7,435 nucleotides of DNA from Gemmobacter sp. Its GTDB lineage: Bacteria > Pseudomonadota > Alphaproteobacteria > Rhodobacterales > Rhodobacteraceae. Shown one piece after another: positions 1-6,176 of the stretch (positions within the stretch are counted from its first letter, which is position 1; each line of letters starts with the position of its first letter). The notes under the pieces were generated by a model. That model saw only the letters and a program-made list of their open reading frames with translations. It did no database searches and had not been told where the DNA came from. The stretch is taken from NCBI GenBank assembly GCA_030656535.1, contig JAUSPL010000367.1, forward strand, positions 1-7,435, read 5' to 3'. The translations under genes were made by a program, and so were the position numbers.

Positions 1-804
1 GCCGATGCCAAAGGGTTCCAGCCCCTTCAGGATCCAGGTCTGGTTGTTGCCGACGCGGCGGTTGTAATCAGCCCAGGCCGACACGAACCCGCGCCACACG
101 TCGTCTGACCCCTGATTCATGCCCACGACTGATGGCGACGACAGGATCGGTGTCGGCACATAGACCGCGCCGATCGCGGCGTTGCGTTTGGTCATCACCA
201 TGCCGTTGAAGACGGTATTGATGATCGCATCAGCCTTTCCGGTCGCGACTGCCAAAAGGGCCTCGTCGCGGGTCTTGAACCGCAGGATGTTTGCTTTGGG
301 CAGGTAGGCCTTGGTGATCTGGTCCTGCGACGATCCAAGATCAACCGCGATGGTATAGGCCGGGTCGTTCAGCTCGGCCCAGGTCTTGGTGGCCAGTTCG
401 GGTTTGGGCGAAATGATGACAAAGCTGTTGTAATAGGTGGGCGCCGAGAAGTGCACCGCCAGCGCGCGTTTGGGCAGGGCAGTAAGCGCAAAGGCCAGAT
501 CGACCTTGCCCGACTGCACATCAAGGATCGAATTGGCCCAGCTTGATTCAACGATCTCAAGTTCGACGCCTAGTTCGGCGGCCATATCCTTGCCCATTTC
601 CACAACAAACCCGCGCCAGTCGCCTGTGCGCGGGTCCTTGGAAAAATAGGGGTCTTCGTTCAGGATTCCCGCGATGCGCAGCATGCCGCGATCCCGGATC
701 TGGTCGATGGTCGATTTGTCTTGGGCCTGCGCCACGCCAAGATTGGCGGCCAGCGCGACGGCCGCGATAGCGACGCCCGATGCAAGCCGTTTCAGGAAAG
801 TCAT
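1..804 (-). CDS. Family-3 periplasmic solute-binding protein of an ABC transporter (amino acid/opine type), C-terminus off the left edge
   Basis: Captures a small solute, probably amino-acid-like, in the periplasm and delivers it to an ABC permease. 268 residues are visible in one open frame running off the left edge; the family is usually around 250-290 residues, so little is missing. Residues 1-27 form a signal peptide (KR, an Ala/Val-rich core, cleavage after AQA). Family features follow: an N-terminal DQIRDRGMLRIA strand (34-45), WRGFVVEMG (63-71), LPKRALAVHFSAPTYYNSF (110-128) with Arg113 at the carboxylate-binding position, and DLGSSQDQ (155-162). The second-lobe motif is GKADAIINT (189-197), so the Asp that usually pairs with the ligand amino group appears to be Thr197. 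Two consecutive ATGs exist at 807 and 804; I chose 804 because it lies 5 nt from AAGGAGG rather than 2. The gene diverges from the catabolic unit, suggesting shared control and uptake of its substrate. Permease and ATPase genes are not in the window. Confidence 0.9.
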   Translation of the reverse strand, partial: MTFLKRLASGVAIAAVALAANLGVAQAQDKSTIDQIRDRGMLRIAGILNEDPYFSKDPRTGDWRGFVVEMGKDMAAELGVELEIVESSWANSILDVQSGKVDLAFALTALPKRALAVHFSAPTYYNSFVIISPKPELATKTWAELNDPAYTIAVDLGSSQDQITKAYLPKANILRFKTRDEALLAVATGKADAIINTVFNGMVMTKRNAAIGAVYVPTPILSSPSVVGMNQGSDDVWRGFVSAWADYNRRVGNNQTWILKGLEPFGIG

Positions 805-809
805 CATAT

Positions 810-816
810 CCTCCTT
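810..816 (-). promoter_or_regulatory. Ribosome binding site of the solute-binding protein gene
   Basis: The minus strand reads AAGGAGG here, a near-perfect Shine-Dalgarno sequence. It sits 2 nt before the ATG at 807 and 5 nt before the ATG at 804, favouring the second ATG. The two starts differ by only one Met in the signal peptide. Confidence 0.8.
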
Positions 817-885
817 GTCCATGCGGTCTGTGCCGCATTGTCGAGCCGACTTGCGTCTTGCTCTGGTGGCGGCGTTCGCCGCGGG

Positions 886-897
886 TGAACTGGTTCA
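886..897. promoter_or_regulatory. Small inverted repeat, possible operator
   Basis: TGAAC-TG-GTTCA, two perfect 5-bp arms around a 2-bp centre. It lies about 80 bases upstream of the binding-protein start, a plausible operator position. At this size it could be chance; no regulator family is assigned. Confidence 0.2.
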
Positions 898-1044
898 TGC
901 CGGAGCCTGCCAAGGCAACCGGATGCCTCAAGACGACCCGGTTTCGACTTTCCGATCAATACAATAAAGCGCGGCCTACCTATAACTTGCGTTGAAGGTA
1001 TGATTTCGTTTGCTGAGGTTTGGGCAGGCTTCACCATAGATCAT

Positions 1045-1065
1045 CCAAACTTTGTTGTAGCTTGG
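1045..1065. promoter_or_regulatory. Imperfect 21-bp palindrome, possible operator for the catabolic unit
   Basis: The arms are CCAAACT and AGCTTGG, 6 of 7 positions complementary, around the 7-base centre TTGTTGT. The element lies in the AT-rich core about 90 bases before the GTG start at 1155, with a weak TATTTT -10-like hexamer just downstream (1072-1077). Size and symmetry suit a dimeric regulator, but there is one mismatch and no second copy was seen. Confidence 0.25.
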
Positions 1066-1142
1066 CGCGGCTATTTTGCATCGCGTTGCGCGCGTTGCGC
1101 CGCTAGCCTTTGCCTAAGTCCCGGGAATTGGGGCCACAGGAA

Positions 1143-1148
1143 AAGGAA
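1143..1148 (+). promoter_or_regulatory. Ribosome binding site that sets the GTG start at 1155
   Basis: AAGGAA, inside a longer purine run (1138-1149), lies 6 nt before GTG at 1155. The alternative in-frame start, TTG at 1110, has no such site, and the nearby ATG at 1153 is in a different frame. Confidence 0.6.
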
Positions 1149-1154
1149 GCCGAT

Positions 1155-2315
1155 GTGTCAGACCGTCTGGACCACGACGTGATCATCGCAGGCGCAGGCG
1201 TCGTCGGTGCTGCCATTGCGTGGCATCTGGCACGGGCCGGGGTCCGGGTCGCGATCATCGATGCGACCGGCCCTGCCGCGGCTGCCTCGGGGGCGTCTGA
1301 CGGGGCGGTATCGGTCGCGTCAAAAAAGCCCGGCGTAATGGCGCGGCTGGCATCGGCGTCGTTGATCTATACCCACGATCTGGCGGCGCAGGGGCCATTG
1401 CAGGCGGCGTTTGCGGCAAGACCCGCGCATATCTTTGGCAGCGGGGCAGCGGAACTGGCTGCGATGGATACCCTGGCCGCCAAGCTGAACCACCTGTCCG
1501 GGCGGGTTCGGGTGGTGGCAGACGGCGGCCCTGATCTTTTGTCCGGGCTGGGCACCGGGGTAGACCGGCTGATGACACTTGAGGGCGAGGGGCATATGCC
1601 CGGCCACAAGGCGGTTCGCGCCTATCTGGCCGCACCGGGTATCACCTGCATCTGGCCCGCCCCTTTGCTGGGATACGAGGTCGCCGACGGGTTCGTGACG
1701 GTCCGGCTGGCAGATCGGACACTGCGGGCCGGGCAACTTGTTCTGGCCTTGGGGGTCTCGAGTCCCGACCTGATACCGGGACTTCCGATCGTGCCGCGCG
1801 CGGGACAACTGATTGTCACCGATCGTGGGCCGGTGGGTGCGCTGTCGGGGTCGCTGACCGCCGCGGCCTATCTGGTGGCCAAGACCCAGGACGGCGCCGC
1901 CTTGCCATTGTTGCCCGTCGTGATCGACCCGCTGACATCCGGCCAATACCTGATCGGGTCCACGCGCGAAGATCATGGCGACCCGACAAGAGTCGATTTT
2001 GCCACCCTGCGTCGGCTGTTGACGCGGGCGGCGACGGTGTGGCCGGCCCTGCGCGACCGCAGGGTGATCCGCACCTTTGCCGGGGTCCGCGCGGCGGTTT
2101 CAGACAGCTTGCCGATCGTCGGCCCCCTACCTGGGGCTGATCGCGTGACGATAGTGACCGGGTTCGAGGGCGACGGCATCTGCCTGTCGGCCCTGATTGG
2201 CCGTGAGGTCGCCCGTATGCTGTGCGGGCTTTCACCGGATGCGGCGCTGGCGGCTGATCTGGCCGCGCTGTCGCCGGTGCGTTTCAGCAAGAACCGGATT
2301 GAGGGGGCAGCATGA
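1155..2315 (+). CDS. FAD-dependent oxidoreductase, DadA/glycine-oxidase family; catalytic subunit of a three-part amino-acid (D-hydroxyproline/opine-type) dehydrogenase
   Basis: Predicted to oxidise a C-N bond of an amino acid or secondary amine on FAD and pass electrons to the two subunits encoded next. The 386-residue protein starts at GTG: the FAD Rossmann fold follows at once, with GAGVVG at residues 13-18 and the ribose-binding Asp36. A Ser/Ala/Gly-rich FAD loop follows at about 42-52. The C-terminal FAD-closing motif is seen as VRAAVSDSLPIVGP and GFEGDGICLS (from residue 336). Length suits OoxB/HcnC/LhpB-like subunits, which are shorter than proteobacterial DadA. No signal peptide or membrane segment is seen, so it is probably cytoplasmic. 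Its stop overlaps the next start by 4 bases (ATGA), giving translational coupling. The ferredoxin and flavoprotein partners distinguish it from stand-alone oxidases such as ThiO or SoxB. The substrate cannot be read from sequence; hydroxyproline-like or opine-like compounds are the best-precedented options. Confidence 0.87.
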   Translation: MSDRLDHDVIIAGAGVVGAAIAWHLARAGVRVAIIDATGPAAAASGASDGAVSVASKKPGVMARLASASLIYTHDLAAQGPLQAAFAARPAHIFGSGAAELAAMDTLAAKLNHLSGRVRVVADGGPDLLSGLGTGVDRLMTLEGEGHMPGHKAVRAYLAAPGITCIWPAPLLGYEVADGFVTVRLADRTLRAGQLVLALGVSSPDLIPGLPIVPRAGQLIVTDRGPVGALSGSLTAAAYLVAKTQDGAALPLLPVVIDPLTSGQYLIGSTREDHGDPTRVDFATLRRLLTRAATVWPALRDRRVIRTFAGVRAAVSDSLPIVGPLPGADRVTIVTGFEGDGICLSALIGREVARMLCGLSPDAALAADLAALSPVRFSKNRIEGAA

Positions 2316-2569
2316 TCGCGCAGGTTTTCTGGAACGGGCGACCCGTGCCGTTTTGTGAGGGTGAGACCCTTGGATCGGCGCTGACGCGCGCGGGGATCTC
2401 TGACCTCGGCCGGGCGCCCACCGGACAGGCCCGTGCGGTGTTTTGCGGCATCGGCCAATGCCAGGGCTGTCTGGTCCGGGTGGGCACGCGGCTGACCGAG
2501 GCGTGTTTGCTGCCCTGCGTGGATGGCTTGCAGGCGGAACCGGATGCGGGGGGACAGACTGATGCGTGA
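2312..2569 (+). CDS. Small (2Fe-2S)-binding subunit of the amino-acid dehydrogenase
   Basis: An 85-residue ferredoxin-like electron-transfer subunit. Cys45, Cys50, Cys53 and Cys65 form the CxxxxCxxC...C pattern of plant-type [2Fe-2S] clusters in the short Fer2_4 family (FCGIGQCQGC then EACLLPC); Cys69 is an extra cysteine close by. The N-terminal beta strands read IAQVFWNGRPVPF, followed by the usual GETLGSAL helix start. It corresponds to the small subunits of HcnABC, LhpBEF and opine oxidases, which carry electrons between two flavoproteins. It overlaps the upstream FAD gene by 4 bases and the downstream flavoprotein gene by 8 bases, consistent with equal production of three subunits. It is unlikely to be a free ferredoxin, given its size and position between two flavoprotein genes. 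Confidence 0.88.
   Translation: MIAQVFWNGRPVPFCEGETLGSALTRAGISDLGRAPTGQARAVFCGIGQCQGCLVRVGTRLTEACLLPCVDGLQAEPDAGGQTDA
2548..2554 (+). promoter_or_regulatory. Ribosome binding site for the flavoprotein subunit, inside the upstream gene
   Basis: GGGGGGA, 7 nt before ATG 2562. It supports 2562 over the in-frame ATGs at 2523 and 2544, which would add a basic extension not expected before a Rossmann fold. Confidence 0.5.
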
Positions 2570-3836
2570 CTCGCGCGTTCTGGTGATTGGGGCCGGACTG
2601 GCCGGTCTGGCCGCTGCGGTCGAAATTGCGGGCGCTGGCCTGCCCGTGCTGGTCGTCGATCAGGCCCAGGCACCCGGCGGGGCCGTCCACCGGCAGCCAC
2701 TGCCGGGCGTCCGGTCCATTGCGTCCGGTATGCAACGTCGGCGCTGGACGCGGCTCATGGCGCAGATCAACGCGCAAGCCGAGCGCATCGAAATCCGCTG
2801 CAACACCCGGTTCGGTGGCATGGATTACACCGGCGACGCCCTGTTGACCGGCGATGGACGGGCGCTGATGCAGCCGCGTGCATTGGTGCTGGCCACAGGT
2901 GCGCGCGAGCGTGTCCAGCCCAGACCGGGTTGGACCCTGCCCTGTGTAACAACCGCGGGCGCGATCCAGGCAGAGCTGAAAACCACCGCCCACCCGCCCT
3001 ACGGACGGGTCTTGCTGGCGGGATCAGGTCCGCTGCTGCTGGCCGTCGCGGCAGAGCTGGTTCGTCTGGGCCGCGCGCCTGTCGCTGTGATCGAGGCGGG
3101 TCACCCGTTCTCGCACCCCCTTTCCGCGCTGCGCCTGCCAGCGTCTTATCTGATCGAGGCGGCGGGCTATCTGTTGCGGGTAAAGGCTGCGGGAGTGCCG
3201 GTGCTGACCGGGGCCCACGTTCTGGCGATCACGCCTTCGGCTGACGGGTTGGTTGTGCGGGTGAACACGCCCCGGGGCGACCGCAGTTTTGGTGCAGACC
3301 GGATCGGGCTGCATGATGGCATTGCCCCGAATGATGCGGGTCTGCCTGTGGACGGCCCGGTGCCGGTGCTGCGGTTGGGGGACTGTCGCGAAGCGCTTGG
3401 CGCACGCGCCGCACTTGCCGATGGTCGCGCCGGTGGTGGCAGACTGGCCGCGCAATTGCTGGGCCGTGCGGCGCCGGACCCGTCGGCTGACCTTGACCTT
3501 CAGCGACAGGCACAGCGCCGGCTGGGCGCGATCTATGCCCACGATGGGCTGACGCGCCTGTCCGACCTGCCGTCAGACACGGTGCTGTGCCGGTGTGAAA
3601 ACCGCACCCTTGCCGATCTGCGTGCGCTGGGGTCCAACCCTGGCGCGCGGGGGCTGCGGCTGGATGGCCGATTTGGCATGGGCCCCTGCCAGGGACGGTT
3701 TTGTGCCGAATGGGTCGGCCGCCTGAGCACCCCCGCAGGCCTACCGCTGCCCCACATTGGGTCGAACCGCTGGCCCAGCCGCCCAATCCCGATTTCCGAC
3801 CTCGTCGACCCCAGTGCCGAAGGACTTGAACCATGA
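2562..3836 (+). CDS. FAD/NAD(P)-binding oxidoreductase subunit with C-terminal [2Fe-2S] domain (HcnB/OoxA/LhpE-like)
   Basis: The second flavoprotein of the dehydrogenase complex, likely relaying electrons from the catalytic subunit towards a downstream acceptor such as the respiratory chain. The 424 residues begin with a FAD Rossmann fold, GAGLAG at 10-15 with Asp33. LVLATGARE follows, the usual ATG motif before the second nucleotide domain, whose glycine motif reads GSGPLLLA. A GD motif (RLGDCREALGAR) closes the FAD site. The C-terminal region carries Cys343-Arg-Cys345 and Cys376-x4-Cys381 (GMGPCQGRFC), the BFD-like [2Fe-2S] domain typical of HcnB- and OoxA-type subunits. Departures from the usual pattern are GGAVHRQP where relatives tend to have GGQ followed by Y/R, and HDGIAPN in place of a more hydrophobic motif before PN. 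The start at 2562 overlaps the ferredoxin gene by 8 bases; its stop shares ATGA with the aldehyde dehydrogenase gene. Confidence 0.87.
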   Translation: MRDSRVLVIGAGLAGLAAAVEIAGAGLPVLVVDQAQAPGGAVHRQPLPGVRSIASGMQRRRWTRLMAQINAQAERIEIRCNTRFGGMDYTGDALLTGDGRALMQPRALVLATGARERVQPRPGWTLPCVTTAGAIQAELKTTAHPPYGRVLLAGSGPLLLAVAAELVRLGRAPVAVIEAGHPFSHPLSALRLPASYLIEAAGYLLRVKAAGVPVLTGAHVLAITPSADGLVVRVNTPRGDRSFGADRIGLHDGIAPNDAGLPVDGPVPVLRLGDCREALGARAALADGRAGGGRLAAQLLGRAAPDPSADLDLQRQAQRRLGAIYAHDGLTRLSDLPSDTVLCRCENRTLADLRALGSNPGARGLRLDGRFGMGPCQGRFCAEWVGRLSTPAGLPLPHIGSNRWPSRPIPISDLVDPSAEGLEP

Positions 3837-5227
3837 CTCTTGCAGCCCCCGCTTTGCGGGCCTCCACCGAAATTGCGATCCTCAGCCCGTTTGACGGGTC
3901 GACCGTCGGCACCTTGCCGGAATCTTCCGCCGCCGAGGTCCATGCGCGTATCTTGCGCGCCCGGAAAGCGGCGGCGGCGTTTCGCATGTCGACCCCCTAT
4001 GAACGGCGCCGCATGCTGGACGATCTTGCCGCGCTGATCGCCCGTGACGCCGAAACGCTTGCCCAGACCATTTGCGCCGAGATGGGCAAGACCATCACCG
4101 AGGCGCGGGGCGAAGTGCGCCGCGCGCAAAACACCTTGCGGCTGTCGGGGGATGCGGCGACCTTTCTGGACGGCGAGGTGATGCATTGCGCCATCGTTTC
4201 GGGCGGCGCCGACCGCCAGGCCGTTGTCAGCTATGTCCCGACCGGCGTGGTCGCGGCGATCACGCCGTTCAACTACCCGATCAACCTGTTGTGCCACAAG
4301 CTTGGCCCGGCCATTGCTGCCGGAAATGCGGTTCTGGTGAAACCATCGCCCAAGGCACCGCTGGCAGCAGACCATCTGGTCCGACTGTGCGCCGAGGTCG
4401 GCTTTCCACAGGATCTGGTGCAGATCGTCCATGGCGGGGCCGAGACCGCGCTGGCTTTGGCGCGCGGCCCGATTGACCTGTTGTCCTTTACAGGTGGGCC
4501 GCAGGCCGGGCTGGCGCTGAAACGCGCGAGCGGGCTGGTGCGCTGCCTGATGGAATTGGGCGGAAACGATCCACTGATCGTGCTGCCTGACGCCGATCTG
4601 GAGGCCGCAGCACAGACAGCCATCGGCCACCGCTATGAAATCGCAGGCCAAAGCTGCGCTGCCGTGAAGAAACTTTATGTCCATCAGGCGGTTTCTGCCG
4701 ACTTTACCGACCTGTTGCGGTCCAAGGTCGCGGCGCACCGTTTTGGCGACCCTGCCGATCCGGACACCTTGATGGGGCCGGTCATCGACGCGGCGGCCGC
4801 GGCGGATGTCATTGCCCGGATATCCGAGGCCCGGACCGCCGGGGCCACCCTGTTGGAGGGCGGCACGCGCAATGGCAACCTGGTCGCACCGACCCTGCTT
4901 GCGGATGTGCCCGCGGACACGCGGCTGTTTGCCACGGAAACCTTTGGTCCGGTGTTGGCGATGACACGGTTCGATGACCTTGCAACGGTGATCGGAGCGT
5001 TGAACGCGTCAGACTATGGCCTGCAGGCGGGCATTTTCACCAACGACCACGCCGCGATCCGCCTTTTGTCGCGATCGTTGCAGGTCGGGGGGATCATGGT
5101 CAACGAAGGCCCCGACTTCAGGGCCGAACATGTGCCCTTTGGCGGGATCAAATCGTCCGGTCTGGGCCGCGAAGGTGTGCGCATCGCCCTGCGCGAAATG
5201 TCGGAAACCCGCGTGGTCATCGACTGA
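3833..5227 (+). CDS. NAD(P)+-dependent aldehyde dehydrogenase
   Basis: Oxidises an aldehyde to a carboxylate using NAD+ or NADP+. The 464-residue protein has the complete catalytic set: Asn147 in TPFNYP, Glu241 in MELGGNDP, nucleophile Cys275 in AGQSCAAVKK, and Glu369 in ETFGPV, followed near the C-terminus by PFGGIKSSGLGREG. The ELGGNDP and GQ(S/R)CxAVK wording is typical of the GapN/lactaldehyde/phosphonoacetaldehyde dehydrogenase group rather than of betaine-aldehyde or classic succinate-semialdehyde enzymes. It overlaps the flavoprotein gene by 4 bases and precedes the DapA-like gene by 37 bases. In hydroxyproline routes the matching step is 2-oxoglutarate semialdehyde to 2-oxoglutarate; by context that is the leading guess, but the subgroup also fits lactaldehyde, glycolaldehyde or other small aldehydes. 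AAGGA at 3820-3824 supports the start. No signal peptide, so cytoplasmic. Confidence 0.92.
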   Translation: MTLAAPALRASTEIAILSPFDGSTVGTLPESSAAEVHARILRARKAAAAFRMSTPYERRRMLDDLAALIARDAETLAQTICAEMGKTITEARGEVRRAQNTLRLSGDAATFLDGEVMHCAIVSGGADRQAVVSYVPTGVVAAITPFNYPINLLCHKLGPAIAAGNAVLVKPSPKAPLAADHLVRLCAEVGFPQDLVQIVHGGAETALALARGPIDLLSFTGGPQAGLALKRASGLVRCLMELGGNDPLIVLPDADLEAAAQTAIGHRYEIAGQSCAAVKKLYVHQAVSADFTDLLRSKVAAHRFGDPADPDTLMGPVIDAAAAADVIARISEARTAGATLLEGGTRNGNLVAPTLLADVPADTRLFATETFGPVLAMTRFDDLATVIGALNASDYGLQAGIFTNDHAAIRLLSRSLQVGGIMVNEGPDFRAEHVPFGGIKSSGLGREGVRIALREMSETRVVID

Positions 5228-5250
5228 TCCGCTGCCCCCAACAACCTTAC

Positions 5251-5257
5251 AGAAAGG
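5251..5257 (+). promoter_or_regulatory. Ribosome binding site of the DapA-like gene
   Basis: AGAAAGG lies 7 nt before ATG 5265 in the only non-overlapping junction of the unit. It fixes the start; the open frame continues upstream to 5016 only because it runs through the aldehyde dehydrogenase gene in another frame. Confidence 0.65.
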
Positions 5258-5264
5258 CCACCCC

Positions 5265-6176
5265 ATGACCAACGCGACCACCCGCTTTGACGGCGTTTTC
5301 ACCGCACTTGTCACCCCCTTTACCGCCGCTGGCAGCATCGACTGGTCGGCCCTTGACGCCCTGATCGACCGGCAGATCACGGCGGGGATCAAAGGTCTTG
5401 TCCCGGTGGGCACCACCGGCGAAGCCGCGACCCTGTCGCCCGAAGAGGCGTTGGCCATTATCGCCCACACCGTCAAACGGGCAGACGGGGCGGCCTATGT
5501 CATGGCCGGAACAGGCAGCAACGAGACCGAGAAATCCATCACCGCAACCCGCCGCGCCGCCGAGGCAGGGGTGGACGGGGTGTTGCTGATCACCCCCTAT
5601 TACAACAAACCCTCTCAAGAGGGACTGATCGCCCACTTTTCCGCCATCGCAGCCGCGACATCCGCAGATGTGATGCTGTATTCGGTGCCCGGCCGCACCG
5701 GAGTCGCCATTGCGCCGGAAACCGCCGCCCGTCTGGCGCACGATCACGCCAATATCGTCGCGATCAAAGAGGCCGGGGGCGAGGTCGCCCGCGTCAGCGC
5801 CTTACGCGCTGCCTGTGGTGACGGATTCGTGGTTCATTGCGGGGATGACGGGTTGGCCTTGCCATTCTATGCGCTGGGGGCGCGCGGACTGACGTCGGTC
5901 TTGTCGAACTTTGCGCCCGCCGAGGCTGTGGCGCTGTACAAAGCCTGGGCCGAGGGCGACCGCCTGCGCGCATTGGCCCTGCACGAATGGCTGGCCCCGT
6001 TGGCGGCCGCGATGTTCATCGAAAGCAGCCCCAGCCCTGTCAAGCGCGCGCTGGCGGGCATCGGCGCGATGACGGACCGCGTGCGCCTGCCGCTTGTGTG
6101 CTTGTCGGCCTCGGGGCATCAAGTCCTGGCGCAGGAACTGACCCGGTTCGAGGACCGCCGCGCCGGGGTCATGTGA
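5265..6176 (+). CDS. dapA: Dihydrodipicolinate synthase (DapA) family lyase in a catabolic context
   Basis: A class I, Schiff-base-forming TIM-barrel enzyme of the DHDPS/NAL superfamily, 303 residues (usual about 290-300). Aligned by eye to E. coli DapA: GTTGEAATL gives Thr50/Thr51 (Thr44/45), PYYNKPSQEG gives Tyr113 (Tyr107), LYSVPGRTG gives Tyr139 and Arg144 (Tyr133, Arg138), and AIKEAGG gives the Schiff-base Lys168 (Lys161). The late SPSPVK motif corresponds to NPIPVK. So every DHDPS catalytic residue is present, including the Arg that binds the aspartate-semialdehyde carboxylate. Context argues against plain lysine synthesis: the gene follows an amino-acid dehydrogenase complex and an aldehyde dehydrogenase. 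In hydroxyproline pathways a DapA-family enzyme (LhpC/HypD) deaminates pyrroline-4-hydroxy-2-carboxylate to 2-oxoglutarate semialdehyde. I am sure of the family, unsure whether it acts as synthase, deaminase or another 2-oxo-acid lyase. It is the last gene of the unit. Confidence 0.9.
   Translation: MTNATTRFDGVFTALVTPFTAAGSIDWSALDALIDRQITAGIKGLVPVGTTGEAATLSPEEALAIIAHTVKRADGAAYVMAGTGSNETEKSITATRRAAEAGVDGVLLITPYYNKPSQEGLIAHFSAIAAATSADVMLYSVPGRTGVAIAPETAARLAHDHANIVAIKEAGGEVARVSALRAACGDGFVVHCGDDGLALPFYALGARGLTSVLSNFAPAEAVALYKAWAEGDRLRALALHEWLAPLAAAMFIESSPSPVKRALAGIGAMTDRVRLPLVCLSASGHQVLAQELTRFEDRRAGVM

Larger units (their letters stand above)
805..1154. other. Divergent intergenic region between the binding-protein gene and the catabolic unit
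   Basis: About 350 bases with no convincing gene; short open frames here lack ribosome sites or family features. The half next to the binding-protein gene is GC-rich and holds a short GCGGC/GCCGC hairpin (869-882) and an inverted repeat at 886-897. A visibly AT-richer core runs from about 950 to 1080 and is the likely place for both promoters. I see only weak promoter-like hexamers: TATAAC at 981-986 and TATTTT at 1072-1077 on the plus strand, TATTGT at 966-961 on the minus strand. None has a good -35 at standard spacing, so no promoter is called. Activator-dependent promoters would fit this. No regulator gene lies in the window. Confidence 0.6.

Noticed and set aside
869..882. Short GCGGC/GCCGC hairpin upstream of the binding-protein gene
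   Set aside because: A 5-bp stem in GC-rich DNA is expected by chance and has no T-run.
1110..1154. Alternative TTG start adding 15 residues to the FAD dehydrogenase
   Set aside because: No ribosome site before it, and the added residues precede the normal N-terminus of the Rossmann fold. GTG 1155 has AAGGAA at good spacing.
1320..1976. Minus-strand open frame of about 218 codons
   Set aside because: Antisense to the FAD dehydrogenase gene; the translation is low-complexity with no recognisable domain or ribosome site.
2523..2561. Upstream ATG starts for the second flavoprotein
   Set aside because: They would add a basic segment before the Rossmann fold; ATG 2562 has a purine-rich site 7 nt upstream and the usual short lead-in.
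3229..3987. Minus-strand open frame of about 250 codons
   Set aside because: Antisense to two well-supported genes; rich in Arg, Gly and Ala with no motif.
3533..4738. Long open frame on the minus strand, about 400 codons
   Set aside because: It lies opposite the flavoprotein and aldehyde dehydrogenase genes, has no family motifs, and reflects stop-poor antisense frames in GC-rich DNA.
5016..5264. N-terminal extension of the DapA-like protein
   Set aside because: It runs through the aldehyde dehydrogenase gene in another frame; ATG 5265 has a ribosome site and begins directly at the family's first strand.
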